Source: Symsagittifera roscoffensis (lineage: Eukaryota; Xenacoelomorpha; Acoela; Convolutidae). Taken from it: a stretch of DNA of 64,000 bases. Below the pieces are notes generated by a model that was not told the origin of the DNA, did no database searches, and saw only the letters and a list, made by a program, of their open reading frames with translations. The translations under genes were made by a program, and so were the position numbers. This document shows, piece after piece, positions 12,919-24,204 of this stretch. The stretch spans positions 28,646,318 to 28,710,317 of the forward strand of contig NC_087068.1 in the NCBI RefSeq assembly GCF_963678635.1. Reading direction: 5' to 3'. Positions within the stretch are counted from its first letter, which is position 1. The number at the start of each line of letters is the position of its first letter.

Positions 12919-14375
12919 TATCGAATAATTTTTCTGTATAGAAAACTGAAAACCTATAAATTTTGATCAGTATCAAAGTTTGAAATTTTGAGTCGTACGA
13001 AATTAATATGACCGATCAGCTAATCTCAATTCAATTTGGATCAATTTCCTTGTACTCAATTGATTTTTGTTGTGCGGGATAATTCGACATGCATAAATAA
13101 ATCGCGCAACGCTATCAGCATCATGAGTAAACTCTTCAAAGCGCGCATAGTTTAGTCCAGAACATGGACAATTTGGCAATTTTCAAACCCCGGGCAATTT
13201 GGCGAAAATTGACTGAAAAAAAAACATGCAGAGCATAAATATTCCGTTTTCTTAATGGAACACTTTCATTGATTTTTTTTAATGAAAAAAACTTTTCACA
13301 GATACTAAGGGCATTCAAAACATACCCCGTTTTCTACTGTTTCGCGCACCATGCTTCTTATTCCCAACTGGAAAGTTCATTGTGCAGATTTTGCAAACGT
13401 ATCACAACAGTTGAATTTGATTAGGCTGAAAAAAAGTTCAAGTTCAGAGCAGCCGGAGCATTCAGAATCTCGCCCTTACACAGTCTGTTTTTGTTAGAAA
13501 AAAGAATGATTGCAGTTCATTGATACTAACATCCAAAAAACAATCATTGGTTCTTCTAGTTGTCCAATTGTAATTTAGATTTTTGAACGGAAGAACTTTT
13601 GTAAATATTTTAGCAATTTTTAACAAATCATGCCGCTTTAACAGTCACCAGAAAATCGATATACTTTTTTTAGCCGTTTTTACCATGAATTAATTAATTT
13701 CAACAAACTTTGTTTCGAAATTGACTTGAAAAAAAAATAGATGTTTTTGAAAATTGACTTGAAAAAAAAAATAGATGTTTTCAAAACTTATTCAACAAAG
13801 TTATAGATTAAAAGCATATCCCGTACAGAAAAAAAATACAGATATGCCGAGGCTGAATCCATTTGTTGTGAGATTGCATATCTGTCCTGAACTGCATCAG
13901 ACATGTTGAGAAGTGGAAAAAAATTTTGAAATTTTTGAATGGATTTTCAACTTTTGTTAATTGTCTTGTTTTTTTTTTTTCATTGAAAATAGCTATTTGA
14001 ACAAATAACACTAAAACTTGTTAAAATCCCGTCCTTGTTTTCCGTTTTTGAAAATCACGTATAGAAATAAATTCTACAGACGTACAGCTTTCGATAATGT
14101 GATTGTAATAGTTCTGGAACGTAAAGTCAAGTGGCTGAAAATATAAACGTGCGAGGCAAATTACATTTCAATAAGTCTTTTAAACAGCTTGTTTTTTCGC
14201 CTTGTTAGCAAAAAAAATTGATTTAAACTGTTTTTTTAGACACTTGAATCGATCTGCTCAGGGGTCTTTTAAAATGGATTTGAGTTTCAGATGAATTTAA
14301 GTGCGATTTAGATGGTTTTTACTGAGTGGAAATCTACCAAACATAAACTAGATCTGAGCATGTTAAAATCTTTCC
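12919..14375. other. AT-rich noncoding, nothing recognised
   Basis: Contains a local 34-bp duplication around 13720-13780 (TTGACTTGAAAAAAAAA...ATAGATGTTTT occurs twice in tandem) and a weak relative of the hairpin family near 13445. No gene seen. Confidence 0.3.
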
Positions 14376-14379
14376 TATT

Positions 14380-14640
14380 TCAGATCTTGTCCAGACATGG
14401 TGCATGTTTCGTTTGGGCATGTTCATGTCTCAATCAAGACTGAAGCAGGTATGGATTTTGTTACAAAGCAGACCTGCTCAAGTCCTGATTCAGACCTGGA
14501 TCATATATGGGTCAGATCTGCGTAGATCTGAACCAGATCTGAGCAGATCTGAACAAGATATGACGCATGTATCTTCCAGGTCTGAATCAGGCCTTGAGCA
14601 GATCTGCATTTGTGGTTGAATCCATACTTGCCTCAGTCCT
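14380..14640. repeat. CAGATCTGAA minisatellite
   Basis: The palindromic word CAGATCTG and variants (CAGACCTG, CAGGTCTG, CAGGCCTTG) recur at spacings of about 10-20 bp, most densely between 14510 and 14610. Because the unit is itself palindromic, both strands show the same motif and short frames open on both. A simple degenerate array, not a gene. Confidence 0.75.
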
Positions 14641-15556
14641 GCGGGATACCAGTAACCGAACACAGAACAGATCATGCTGAAGCAAAAAGCTAAAACAGAC
14701 AAAAAATGTCAACTATCAAAAGCTAAAACTACTGTAGGAGATGACCTTGCCATTGAATTCCTCAGTAAAAAGATGTATTTAATACACCTTGATGAATTTT
14801 TTTGAGCTGTCCGAATGCTATTAGAAAACTTCATACAAAGATGATATTAATTGTATAACGTTTAACGTTGAATATTTTTGCTTTTTCGTTTATTTTTAAA
14901 ATGAATCCTGAAACGCATAATTTTCAAGGAATTATCAACAGGATTAACTAGAGCAATCACCGAAAGTAAGGGTATCCTGCGAGTATCCTGAAAATGTCAT
15001 ATTTACTTCTACGTTAAACCTATGATTGCATCTACGCGTGATTGATTGATTGGATGAATAAAAAGATAGCGAAATTGAGCTTCCGGGTAAATCAGAACTT
15101 GCTTTACTTGAACAATAGGGAGCCAAAAAAGGTAAATATATTTTTTTCCAGTCAACGCCTGTGTATGCAACTCCTGTCATACAACACCAATATGAGTGTG
15201 CAATTATCTGTAAGCTAATTTTTGAAATTGGGTTATTTTTCGGCGAAAATATTTGGACTGCGAGTGATTTAAATGACCGCTTCGCCTACGTATGGGTCAA
15301 AGTATTTTCAGGAGCGATGAACTCTCATTGGTATTTGAAGGAAATTGAACTTGTCTAAATGTTTTGCTAAAGAAATTTCAATAACATTACAATCATTGAT
15401 GTTTGGTCAAAGGTCATGAATAATCTGCCCCCTTTTAAAACCACTTGAATTACCATACACAAAAACAACATTAAGTTCATTTTGAATAAATAAACTACTT
15501 ATTTTAAAATAAACTAAAACAGTTCTCATTTTGTCAGAATCCTCATCGCAATAAAG
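14641..15556. other. Upstream region of lipocalin 2
   Basis: Nothing recognised up to 15480. The segment TCTCATTTTGTCAGAA just before the ATG resembles the leader of lipocalin 1 (CTTTCATTTTGTCATAA), supporting a shared 5' leader. AATAAATAAAC near 15485 could serve as a weak TATA-like element. Confidence 0.3.
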
Positions 15557-17345
15557 ATGCTCTTGTTTGCAGTTTTTCTGGTCTCTTCTCTCTTCTCGGC
15601 TTCCCTAGCCGAGTTCAGTTTCGGCAAGTCGTGTCCCGATATCTCTGGCAAGATCATCGGTAATATTATTTTTTTCTTTGTTCCGAATGACTATTTAAAC
15701 AAACCAAACAGGTATAGATGTGTTCCAAATGAATATGTATAGTTGTTCACAAGAGTGGCGTTGTGGCGCATCGGTAGTGATAATGGACAGCAACCATATG
15801 ATTGCGGGTTCTAATCGCACGTGCGCTGCAACTTACAAGGTGACCTCTTGTAAAATAGCCATAGCCTTAACCTGAAATAATTTAAGTTCGGGTTAAGTAT
15901 CTGGAACTAAAAAAAAAACAAGCAAAAAAGAAAGATATATTGCCCAGAATCAAATGAAAATCGCTATTTCCTACTTATTATCCACTTCTATTGAAAAGAA
16001 AAAAAATTCCAGCCCATTGAATGACTAGAGTATGCAAAAACTGTGAACTTATTATGCGTCCCCACTGCAAATGACTTCTTATAGTGAATGCGATATTGAA
16101 TGAACACATTGGGGCTTATGCTTTTGCGATGTTCTTCTGAAATATGATTTCGTAAATGTTACGAAGTTTGACGCCTGAAGGTATGGTCCAATGACGCTCT
16201 CTCATGCTTGGGACTGGTTTATAAATTGTACAAAAAATTGTTTTTGCTTGTTTGTGAGGCTGAAAATATTTTAGCACTATTACTATTGAACATGCTGTGA
16301 AATATCTCTCCTTGTAAACATCTTTATCGTACAAATTCCCTCTGATTTGCAGATGTGCCTGACCTTCACCCTTACATGGGCAGGTGGTATGAGATCAAGA
16401 GGTACTCCACCTACTTCGAGAGAGGCATCGACTGCAACTACGCATTCTACACCTTCGAAACATCCCCCAATGACAGTGAGTCACTCGATCCACAGTAAAC
16501 CCCCTGTCATTCATAGAAATAGTTCAATCAGGCAACAATTCTATTTTGGGTGCCAGGAAAAGTAAATTAATTATTATTATTATTACTGCATAAAAAAAGA
16601 AATTTTAACCAGATATGGCCTGGGTTTCTTAAATTAAGTTGTTCTTATGACCTTTCTGATTTAATCACCAACAAAAATTCTCAAAAAAATTAAAATTTGA
16701 GTTTCAAGAGATTTTTCAGACGACTACATTCAAGTGAACAACACTGGGTATAAGGACGGAGTGTACACGAGTATAGTGGGTAAAGCGACGCAGCCATACC
16801 CTCCCAAGGGGGCCTTCATTGTCTCTTTCCCAGTGAACCCAATAGTGCCCAGCTACCCCAACTACAATATCATGGGTGAGTGGGAAACCTTTTTTTTCTC
16901 GTTGATCAAAGTACAAATATGAAGGGCTTCCAGATCCCTCCCCAATTCCCCTCCTCCACCCAGCACTATGCAGTTTCCTAGTTTCATATATAGGTTAAAA
17001 AGTCGACGATACGGCTAACCATGTCATAGTGAACAAACAAGCTATTACAAAATTTTTGAATTAATTTAACAATTCGATGAACGAGAGAAATGAAAAGCTA
17101 ATAGACTTTTTTTTCATGTGAGACAGAACTTGATTTTAGCTCTTAACACCTCCTCTTATGTATTGATCTACAACTGCCGAGACGTCGGAATCGCACCTCT
17201 GAACGGAGTGTTCGAGATCTCCTGGATCCTAGCCAGAGAACCTTCTCTATCTGATGACGTCATCCAAATGTTGTATGGAGTGGCGGACAGTCTGGGAATA
17301 GATACGAAGTTGTTCCAGTCCACCAACCAGCAAAATTGTCCATAG
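15557..17345 (+). CDS. Apolipoprotein-D-like lipocalin 2 (secreted), four exons
   Basis: Exons 15557-15659, 16353-16475, 16720-16875 and 17140-17345 encode 195 residues; all three introns are phase 1 with GT-AG borders. Residues 1-18 form a signal peptide. The lipocalin motif G-R-W-Y-E-I is at 44-49, and cysteines 26 and 62 align exactly with lipocalin 1. The segment SYVLIYNC is followed by WILAREP, and the protein ends NCP as in ApoD. Both genes share the string VGKATQP and the FERG.xCNYA segment, so they are tandem paralogues. Intron 1 carries a SINE-like unit. The role is expected to be extracellular carriage of a small hydrophobic ligand; the specific ligand is unknown. Confidence 0.95.
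15755..15918 (+). mobile_element. tRNA-derived SINE in lipocalin 2 intron 1
   Basis: The head has an A-box-like TGGCGCATCGG and a B-box-like GGTTCTAATCGC about 40 bp apart, as in a tRNA-derived RNA polymerase III promoter. A body with GCCATAGCCTTAACCTG follows, then a poly-A tail at 15908-15918. A tail-homologous partial copy lies at 17555-17705. Confidence 0.7.
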
Positions 17346-17554
17346 AAACAGCCAGAATAACGGCTTGAGTTTAATAACTGAATGAGCACAATATATATGA
17401 GTATATTTAATAAGTAATAGAGAAGTAATTAAAAATTATAGATTATACTATTTTTCCGCGACGACCAGTGTCGAAAGTGCTATCTCTGACTTTCATGACA
17501 GGGAACAGTGACGTATCCAGTTGTGGTGGAGCTCCAGGAACTATATCAGTCTTA

Positions 17555-17705
17555 TAATTCAAAGCGCACGTGCCCAGCAATTCGCAAAGTGCGCGATTTG
17601 CAAGATAGGCATAGCTTAACGGCCGCTTGACAAAGCGAGCTCTTGGTTCAACCTTAAATAATTAAATTCCGGGTTATGCCTCAGACTGGTTGACTAAAAA
17701 GATAA
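17555..17705 (+). mobile_element. Partial SINE related to 15755-15918
   Basis: Shares the SINE body (GGCATAGCTTAAC, then CCTTAAATAATTAAATTCCGG) and ends in ACTAAAAAGA. The head is different or decayed, and no clean A and B boxes are visible. Confidence 0.5.
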
Positions 17706-18167
17706 CTGTCGAGCGTTAAAATGAGCACTAGTAAGAAATTACAGTAGACAGATCAGAGACAGAAATAAGTAATGAAAGGTTACCCGGGCAGATGTACGCG
17801 ACTATTGTCAGGAGAATTGCAAGCCAGGATCGGGCTCTTTTTCGTTTTCCCGGGATAACGGCAGTAAACATTTTTCAGACAAAATGATAAATTTGGTTGG
17901 TGTCGCAATATAAACAGTACTTAGTCAGTCAATGTAATTCACTGGTTGTTAATTAAAAAACCGAGTCTGTAGCAATTCTGAATAGCATAACAACCTCTGA
18001 ACAAAATTTTCATTGACGAAATAGTAAATTTAGAGTGGAGTCGATTGAAGCACTGTTTAACATATTTTTGATTCGGCCGAATCTGTCGAAACCCATTCAC
18101 ATTCGCTTGAAAAAGTTTGCTCAATTCGAGCAGTCGAACTCGTTTCTATTTACTCGAATCAAACAGA
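17706..18167. other. Noncoding, nothing firmly recognised
   Basis: Contains two CCCGGG sites (17785 and 17854) and a GGGCTCTTTTTC segment near 17830 resembling the foldback terminus, possibly an older related fragment. Confidence 0.25.
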
Positions 18168-18985
18168 GCGAGGCTCTTTTTCCTTTCCCCCCACCTGCAA
18201 ATTTTTACATGTAAATTTGTTGACCACATTGTCCGATTGTTATGAAAATTTACATACAGACCAATAAGGCCACGACAAACATATTTGGTCTTCATACTCA
18301 ACCTCGTAAAACCACTCGTTACAATAATAAGTTAAAACTGGCGTAAGGTGGGGAGGGGGGGGGAAGGAAAAAGAGCCCAGAGCGACTTTGGATTGAGTCG
18401 GTTGAAGCATCCCGAGTCGAGATTTTTCAATTAATTTGAAGCAAAAGTTGAGCGGTTTGAGCGGTTTTTTTTAGACAATTGCTCTCAAAATGTTGCTTCA
18501 AAATGAGCGGTTTGAGAGGTTTTTGAACGGTTTATCTAAAAAAAAACGCTCACAAACCGCGCAATATTTGAACGGTTTTTGAGCGGTTTATCTAAAAGAA
18601 CCGCTTAAATATTGCGCGGCTTCTGAGCGGTTTTTTTTAGATAAACCGTTCAAATCTTGCGCGGTTTTTGAGCGTTTTTTTTAGATAAACCGTTCAAAAA
18701 CCGCTCAAACCGCTCATTTTGAAGAAAGATTTTGAGCGCAATCGTCTGAAAAAAAACGCTCAAATCTTGTTTCAAATTAGGTGAAAAATCTCGACTCAGG
18801 CCCCCCACCTCACACGAGCTTCAATATATATGTGTAACGAGTGGTTTTACGAGGTTGAGTATGAAGACCAAATATGTTTGTCATGGCTTTATTAGTCCGT
18901 ATGTGAATTTTCATTACAATCGGACAATGTGGTCAACAAAGTTACATGTAAAAATATGCAGGGGGGAAAGGAAAAAGAGCCCAGG
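18168..18985. mobile_element. ~0.8-kb foldback (nested palindrome) element
   Basis: The left arm starts GGCTCTTTTTCCTTTCCCCC, and the right arm ends with the complement (GGGGGAAAGGAAAAAGAGCC). The arms match over most of their length: for example GGTCTTCATACTCAACCTCG near 18287 and its complement near 18845. The middle is a set of nested palindromes of AACGGTTTnTGAGCGGTTT with TTTAGATAAACCG loops. The left arm carries an extra ~60 bp including another copy of the GGAAGGAAAAAGAGCCC end. The element has no coding capacity. This architecture is that of foldback transposons. Confidence 0.8.
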
Positions 18986-19411
18986 GTGGGATATCACAAT
19001 CGGCGCAGCTCAAGTAAGTGTTCCAAGATCATTGCAACACAAAAAAGATATGTCGTAATCGAAAATGTCGAAAATTTCAAAATTTTATCAACCTTTTGTT
19101 TATAGTCGACCAAATTAATTTTTTGACTTCTCACCAAGCACCGTAAAGACCCTTTTTTACCAATATGTCTGCGCCGCAGGCAAAATTTTGAAAAACGGCC
19201 CAAAAAGTGTGTTTTGGGCGCTTTTTGGAAAATTTCGACCAAAAAATCAAGTTGTTTTGGCGGGCGCTTACCAATTTTAGGATTTAGAAAAACATTCGGT
19301 CCCTCAAACATGGAGATATTAAAATAGTACAAAGGAGGACCCTTTGGGTCAGCAGGGGGTCGATTCTCTGAGGGGGGGCGTCCAACACCCGCTCCCACTT
19401 AGTCCGCTCTG
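18982..19411 (+). mobile_element. hAT-like MITE copy, abutting the foldback element
   Basis: Shares CTGCGCCGCAGGCAAAATTT, a TTTTGGGCGCTTTTTGG segment and TTGGCGGGCGCTTACC with the MITE at 10666-11017. The right end reverse complements to CAGAGCGGACTAAGTG. The left end is uncertain; CAGGGTGGGATAT at 18982 is the best candidate. The 134-codon minus-strand frame in this interval is a by-product. Confidence 0.55.
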
Positions 19412-20034
19412 GTTTTAACATCCATGGTTATCGATTATACTCCTTTTTTCCTCCACATAATCGAATATTATAAAATAAAATCCTCGCCAATACTAGTTTT
19501 TTCAATATAATCAAGTTGTTTCTTAAAATTTATAATCAATTATAATCATTTTGTTGACCGTGAAAAAAACATGCTAATCCCTTTTTTCTAGTTTCTATTG
19601 AACTGTTTACTGCCGTTTCAGAATCAACTATTTTAGTTTTCTTACTGCCATTGAACTTTTCCAAACTGTAATGCTTACTCTCGCTCTAATTTCTATCAAC
19701 TTTTAATTTAAAGTTAAGTTCGAAGAAGCTCAAAAAGCAGTAACTGAGGAAAAATTGATTATAAAACGGCCGTAAGCATTAAATTAATAAGTTACGCTCC
19801 CGCTCCAGAAAAGCGATTATTTTTATTTTCTTAAACTCAAGTTTCGGCCATAGACTATTATGATCACTTTTTCGGTCCGTTGGTTAGAAGTACAGTGTAC
19901 CTGGTTAGCGAGCCATTAACTCAAAAAATTATCATGAGTAACTTTTGGGCTTTTCTGACAATTTTTTTTCTTATTATTTCAGAAGACTGTTTCCGAAAAA
20001 TGTATTCGTGAAAAATGAAGGAAGGTCAGCAACA
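19412..20034. other. Noncoding, nothing recognised
   Basis: AT-rich sequence with no feature I can support. Confidence 0.3.
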
Positions 20035-20455
20035 TAGTATGAAACGATAAAATCAACTTCAACTTAAAAAAATCATGAAAAACAAAGATGTGGAAAGATA
20101 AAGGATTACAATCGATTTAGAATAGATTATTCAGACAAAAACTATGATACATTAAATTAATCAATTGCACTCGATTAAAAATGGATCGTATTGCTTAACA
20201 AAATGTAAGAATATAGTCAATTTTCTATCGATGATAATACTTTCTTAGTTTTGCAGGGGCAGAATATAAAAATCTAATTTAATCGGTTATTATCAATGAA
20301 ACTCCAGTGCGGGAAAGCATCTAGCAAAAAATTAATTTTGAAATAAAATTATCCAGGCTAGTGTGGATTTTATTTATAAACAAACGAAGCGTGTTAGAAT
20401 TTAAAAAAAATTCATAATTATAGAAAAAATACAATGAATCAGTCAACAGGAACCA
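20035..20455. repeat. Old paralogue of 24205-24645
   Basis: Shares long near-identical strings such as GGATTACAATCGnTTTAGAA, AAACTCCAGTGCGGGAAAGC and CAGGCTAGTGTGGATTTTAT with the sequence following the first copy of the 2.78-kb duplication. It marks an older duplication in the same area. Confidence 0.75.
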
Positions 20456-20563
20456 TTTTCAGCCAAAATGCACAGCTTAAATTTTTTTTTTCAAAACGTC
20501 TGATTGTATTGAACAAAATATTCGGCAGCCAGCTTTAACACTGACGAGAAGGGCCTATGAACC

Positions 20564-20870
20564 CAGGGGCGGATCTAAAATTTTCTCGAGGGGGGGGGGG
20601 TGAGGATTTTCAAAAAAAATCGAAAGTTTTGCCGACATTTTCTTCTTAGTTCGACCAAAATGACAATATGAGCTCTCCCCTCTCCCAAAGCATTACAAAG
20701 ACCCTGCTTTGGCCTAATTTTTTGCGACGCAGGTAAACTTTTGAAAAAAGAGGCCAAAACAAGGCGTTTTTAGGCACTTTTTGTAAAAAAAAAATTGAAC
20801 AAAAAAATCGCGTTTTTTCGGCAAGCCGCCATCTGAGATGTGTTTCCAGAAGCAACATTTTTTCGGCCAA
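20564..20870 (+). mobile_element. hAT-like MITE copy, 3' end unclear
   Basis: Starts CAGGGGCGGATCTAAAATTT, followed by GAGCTCTCCCCT, TTGCGACGCAGG and AATCGCGTTTTTTCGGC in the family order. The right terminus was not found; the match fades near 20870, 120 bp before the CCCGGG element. Confidence 0.65.
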
Positions 20871-20991
20871 TAAAAAAGCTGTCGATAACGCCAGGTAAGT
20901 TTTCTATATGCTTTGCTTAATCGGCGAGTACGATCGTGTTTTCCTTCGCGACTAACCAGGCCCATAATTACTACCTTCACACCAAGGTCTA

Positions 20992-22498
20992 CCCGGGTTG
21001 ACCTCCATACACCCAAAACGCTTATCATACAATTCCATACATCAAGTGCGTGGAAAAATGCTTGTCACACAATTTTCATACAATTTCTAAAAATGGTTGA
21101 AAACTGGTATAAACTTATTTCTGTGGCTGTTTGATTCTAATAAAACAGTCTGGTGATAAAAAACTGAAGTTTTCGTTTTTTGAAAAAAAAATGCTTATCA
21201 TACAATTCCCATATATGGAAATTGTATGACTGGCATTTTTTTGATGGCGACACAAAAAATTTTTCAAGTTATTTTGAAAATTTGGCCCAAATTTTTTTTC
21301 AACCGCAAATCGAATTTCGTACGCAAACAAACATTTTTCGAAAAATTTTTTTTGCATGCAAAATTTAATATTTTGTGTGCATAACGTAGTCCTGGATACG
21401 ATAAAATTGGCTTTTATTTTCGTTTCACTTAAGTTTTTTTTTCAAAAACGCTGAAAATTCCCATTTCTTTTGTATGGGGTGTTAATGTATGTCTTGATCA
21501 ATGTCTGATAATTTGAAAATTCAAAAATTTAAAATAATCAACATTAAAAAATTTTGCCAAAAAATAAAAGTTTTTTACTTTTGTTATATCAATTGTGAAA
21601 GACAGCTTAATTCAGGTCGTTTTCTATGCATTGAAAAAACAAGACCGTCCAACCTTTGGTATTTTGAGTAACCAATGTCTTTCCCACATTTGTTCGGTTG
21701 CAAACACAACCGAAAATTTTTCAGAAACTAAATTTAGAAGGAAAAAATCAAAATTTTTGGTATATGGAAAAATACCTATCATACAATTCCCATATATGGA
21801 AATTGTATGACTGGCATTTTTTTGATGGCGACACAAAAAATTTTTCAAGTTATTTTGAAAATTTGGCCCAAATTTTTTTCAACCGCAAATCGAATTTCGT
21901 ACGCAAACAAACATTTTTCGAAAAATTTTTTTTGCATGCAAAATTTAATATTTTGTGTGCATAACGTAGTCCTGGATACGATAAAATTGGCTTTTATTTT
22001 CTTTTCATTTAAGTTTTTTTTTCAAAAACGCTGAAAATTCCTATTTCTTTTGTATGGGTTGTTAATGTATGTCTTGATCAATGTCTGATAATTTGAAAAT
22101 TCAAAAATTTAAAATAATCAACATTAAAAAATTTTACCAGAAAATAAAAGTTTTTTCTACTTTTGTTATATCAATTGTGAAAGACAGCCTAATTCAGGTC
22201 GTTTTCTATGCATTGAAAAAGCAAGACCGTCCAACCTTTGGTATTTTGAGTAACCAATGTCTTTCCCACATTTGTATTTGTTCGGTTGCAAACACAACCG
22301 AAAATTTTTCAGAAACTAAATTTAGAAGGAAAAAATCAAAATTTTTGGTATGTGGAAAAATACCTATCATACAATTCTAATATATGGAAAATGCTTATCA
22401 TAGAGTTTTCATACAATTTTCTGTACGTATGGAATTGTATGAAAAGAAGTTTCTCATATATGGAAAATTGTATGATAAGAAGTTTTGGTCAACCCGGG
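20992..22498. mobile_element. TIR element with CCCGGGTTGACC ends and TA target site
   Basis: The left end is TA-CCCGGGTTGACC and the right end GGTCAACCCGGG-TA, a perfect 12-bp terminal inverted repeat with a TA dinucleotide on both sides. That suits TA-specific cut-and-paste elements (Tc1/mariner-like insertion), though no transposase is encoded. Inside are two to three copies of a palindrome containing CATACAATTCCCATATATGG. An internal ~580-bp segment (CCGCAAATCGAATTTCGTAC...) is duplicated in tandem, at about 21190 and 21780. The short reading frames cross repeats and show no domain. Confidence 0.7.
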
Positions 22499-22898
22499 TA
22501 GATAAGGAACTCCATTACCTCGACCATTTCCATAAAAATTCGTTGTTGGTTTTCGAACTTGTTGTCCAATATAGTCGGTCTCTTTACACCAAGCCTCTTT
22601 ATTTCATTGATTAATGGATCCGAGCAGAGAGTTGAATTCTGGACACCTGGATTTGAAACTGTATTGATATGTTTTTCAACAAGACGCCAACGTCCAGCGA
22701 GGAGGCTAATTTGTAATCTCGCCGTGACCTGGTGGTTTTCCATCTTTAGTGAACAAGCGGCGTTTTGGTCGTTCTTTTGTAACACTTTTCACATATTTTT
22801 TGTCGAAGGTTCTCAAAGATTCTCTCTATACATTACTTGCGCATAATAACACATGTGGAAATCAGGCGAGCTGTGAGATAACTGGACAAATTCAAAAA

Positions 22899-23430
22899 CA
22901 ACAAGACTGCTCGTATCAGGGCGAAGCCCTGAATGTTCCGACTGCCCTTTAAGGTTTATGGAGCAGTAATAACATTAAAAAATTCAATGAAAGAAAACAA
23001 AATGAAAATTTTTTTTTCTAAAATTTAAAATTTTTTATGAAAATCATCCCCCCACACGCTATATAAAGTACGAAAGATAGATTTCGCTCCTTGTAACAAA
23101 CCAATTACGGCAAACAAGCTTCTTTTAACAAATTTGGAACGATTTCTAAGACGGATTAACTCTCCGCTTACGCGTTAATAGCGCGAAATATATCGCGCGT
23201 TAATTGTCCCAAATTGACCAAAATGGCAATCTTTAAACCCCCGTAACCTTACGAAAAATAATCACAGGTAAAATATCTTTTCAAATTTGAGCTCAGGACA
23301 ACAGTACCTTTCGAAGGATATAAAAAAATTTTGTCAAAAATGGCTAGTTAAAAAGTCGAAATTTGTCTGAAGAAAAAAAAACCCACCCCGAGCACAAATA
23401 TTCCGTTACTTTTGTATCGAAAGTCGGAAT
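22899..23430 (-). repeat. Hairpin-ended repeat, copy 2
   Basis: On the plus strand it starts AACAAGACTGCTCGTATC with hairpin AGGGCGAAGCCCT and ends at GTATCGAAAGTCGGAAT. The interior carries AACGATTTCTAAGACGG, ATCGCGCGTTAATTG and CCCACCCCGAGCACAAATA, all shared in order with 7827-8325. Confidence 0.8.
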
Positions 23431-23451
23431 AAAAACTAGCTGTAGAATTAA

Positions 23452-24196
23452 CGCTTAACTAAATGAGACTTTAAAACGCGTCTGAATTGCTGTAAGTTTG
23501 AAACCGATTTAGGATCAAGTGAGAGACCCTTTCATCTTTTTTCTCCAAAGCAAGCAAAACTTTGCAAGCCATCGCTAGATTTAGCTGATGGGACGCGAAA
23601 CAATTTGTTACGGTTTAAACCAGAGGTGAGCTCGAAAGTCTCTAAAAGGTAGGTTGGCGATCTTTTGGGCCAACAGACTACATGTGCACAAGTTTCAGAA
23701 TCTTGAAATCAATTTGCTCTTTATTCACAAGCCAATGGAATTAACGTAGATAACTAGTGATGCTATTCCATGTTTTCGTTGAACAGATACGAAACGACAG
23801 TCAGCATGCTGGACTCGCGCTTTAGTTTCTGCAGCAGATAATCTGGTAGGCAACCACATAGACTGTTGCGATAATCTAGTCACGTAAGAATCAATTTCCT
23901 GGCTAGCATTTGACCGTTCTTAAAACTAAGATAATTGCTAACACTATGAAGCTTACGCTTACTTGAAAATAACAAGAGCTGCACACAAAGTTAACTGTCT
24001 GGACCATCGTCAGATTAGCGTCCATTAGAAGTTTAAGAGTACGGAAAGAACTAGAAAGCTCAACAACTTGTTCATCCAGTGTAAATGATTCTAAGTTAGT
24101 GGAGGGATTTAGAAGACGTTTCCAAAGTAAAACCTCGGTTTTTCCTGCATTTAAGGACAAACCTGCAGATCGAAACCAACCGCAGATGAAAAACAA
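23452..24196 (-). pseudogene. Dead LINE (CR1/L2/Jockey-type) RT C-terminus, copy 1
   Basis: The minus strand encodes, with stops and shifts, the region after the catalytic YADD box of a non-LTR reverse transcriptase. Signs are the string GLSLNAGKTEVLL, the L-x-MDANLTM segment typical of 'LGV-x-xD-x-x-L', LDYRNSLCGCLPD (the 'SRLDYCNSL' block), and a C-terminal LFRVPSAKSSDGLQSF then FRRVLKSHL. Family elements copy RNA into nicked DNA; this fragment lacks the endonuclease and active site and cannot do so. It lies directly beside a hairpin-ended repeat and inside the recent duplication. Confidence 0.8.
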
Positions 24197-24204
24197 GGGT
24201 AAGA

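Noticed and set aside
12631-12966. 111-codon plus-strand frame
   Set aside because: Its 3' part runs through a fragment of the hairpin-ended repeat, and no domain is visible.
15763-15835. tRNA gene
   Set aside because: A and B boxes are present but acceptor and D stems do not pair well, and a poly-A-tailed body follows, so it is a SINE.
17784-17860. Small CCCGGG-bounded element
   Set aside because: The two CCCGGG sites are not followed by the TTGACC part of the terminal repeat.
18994-19398. 134-codon minus-strand reading frame
   Set aside because: It lies within a MITE copy, and related copies at 6885, 10666 and 20564 do not keep the frame.
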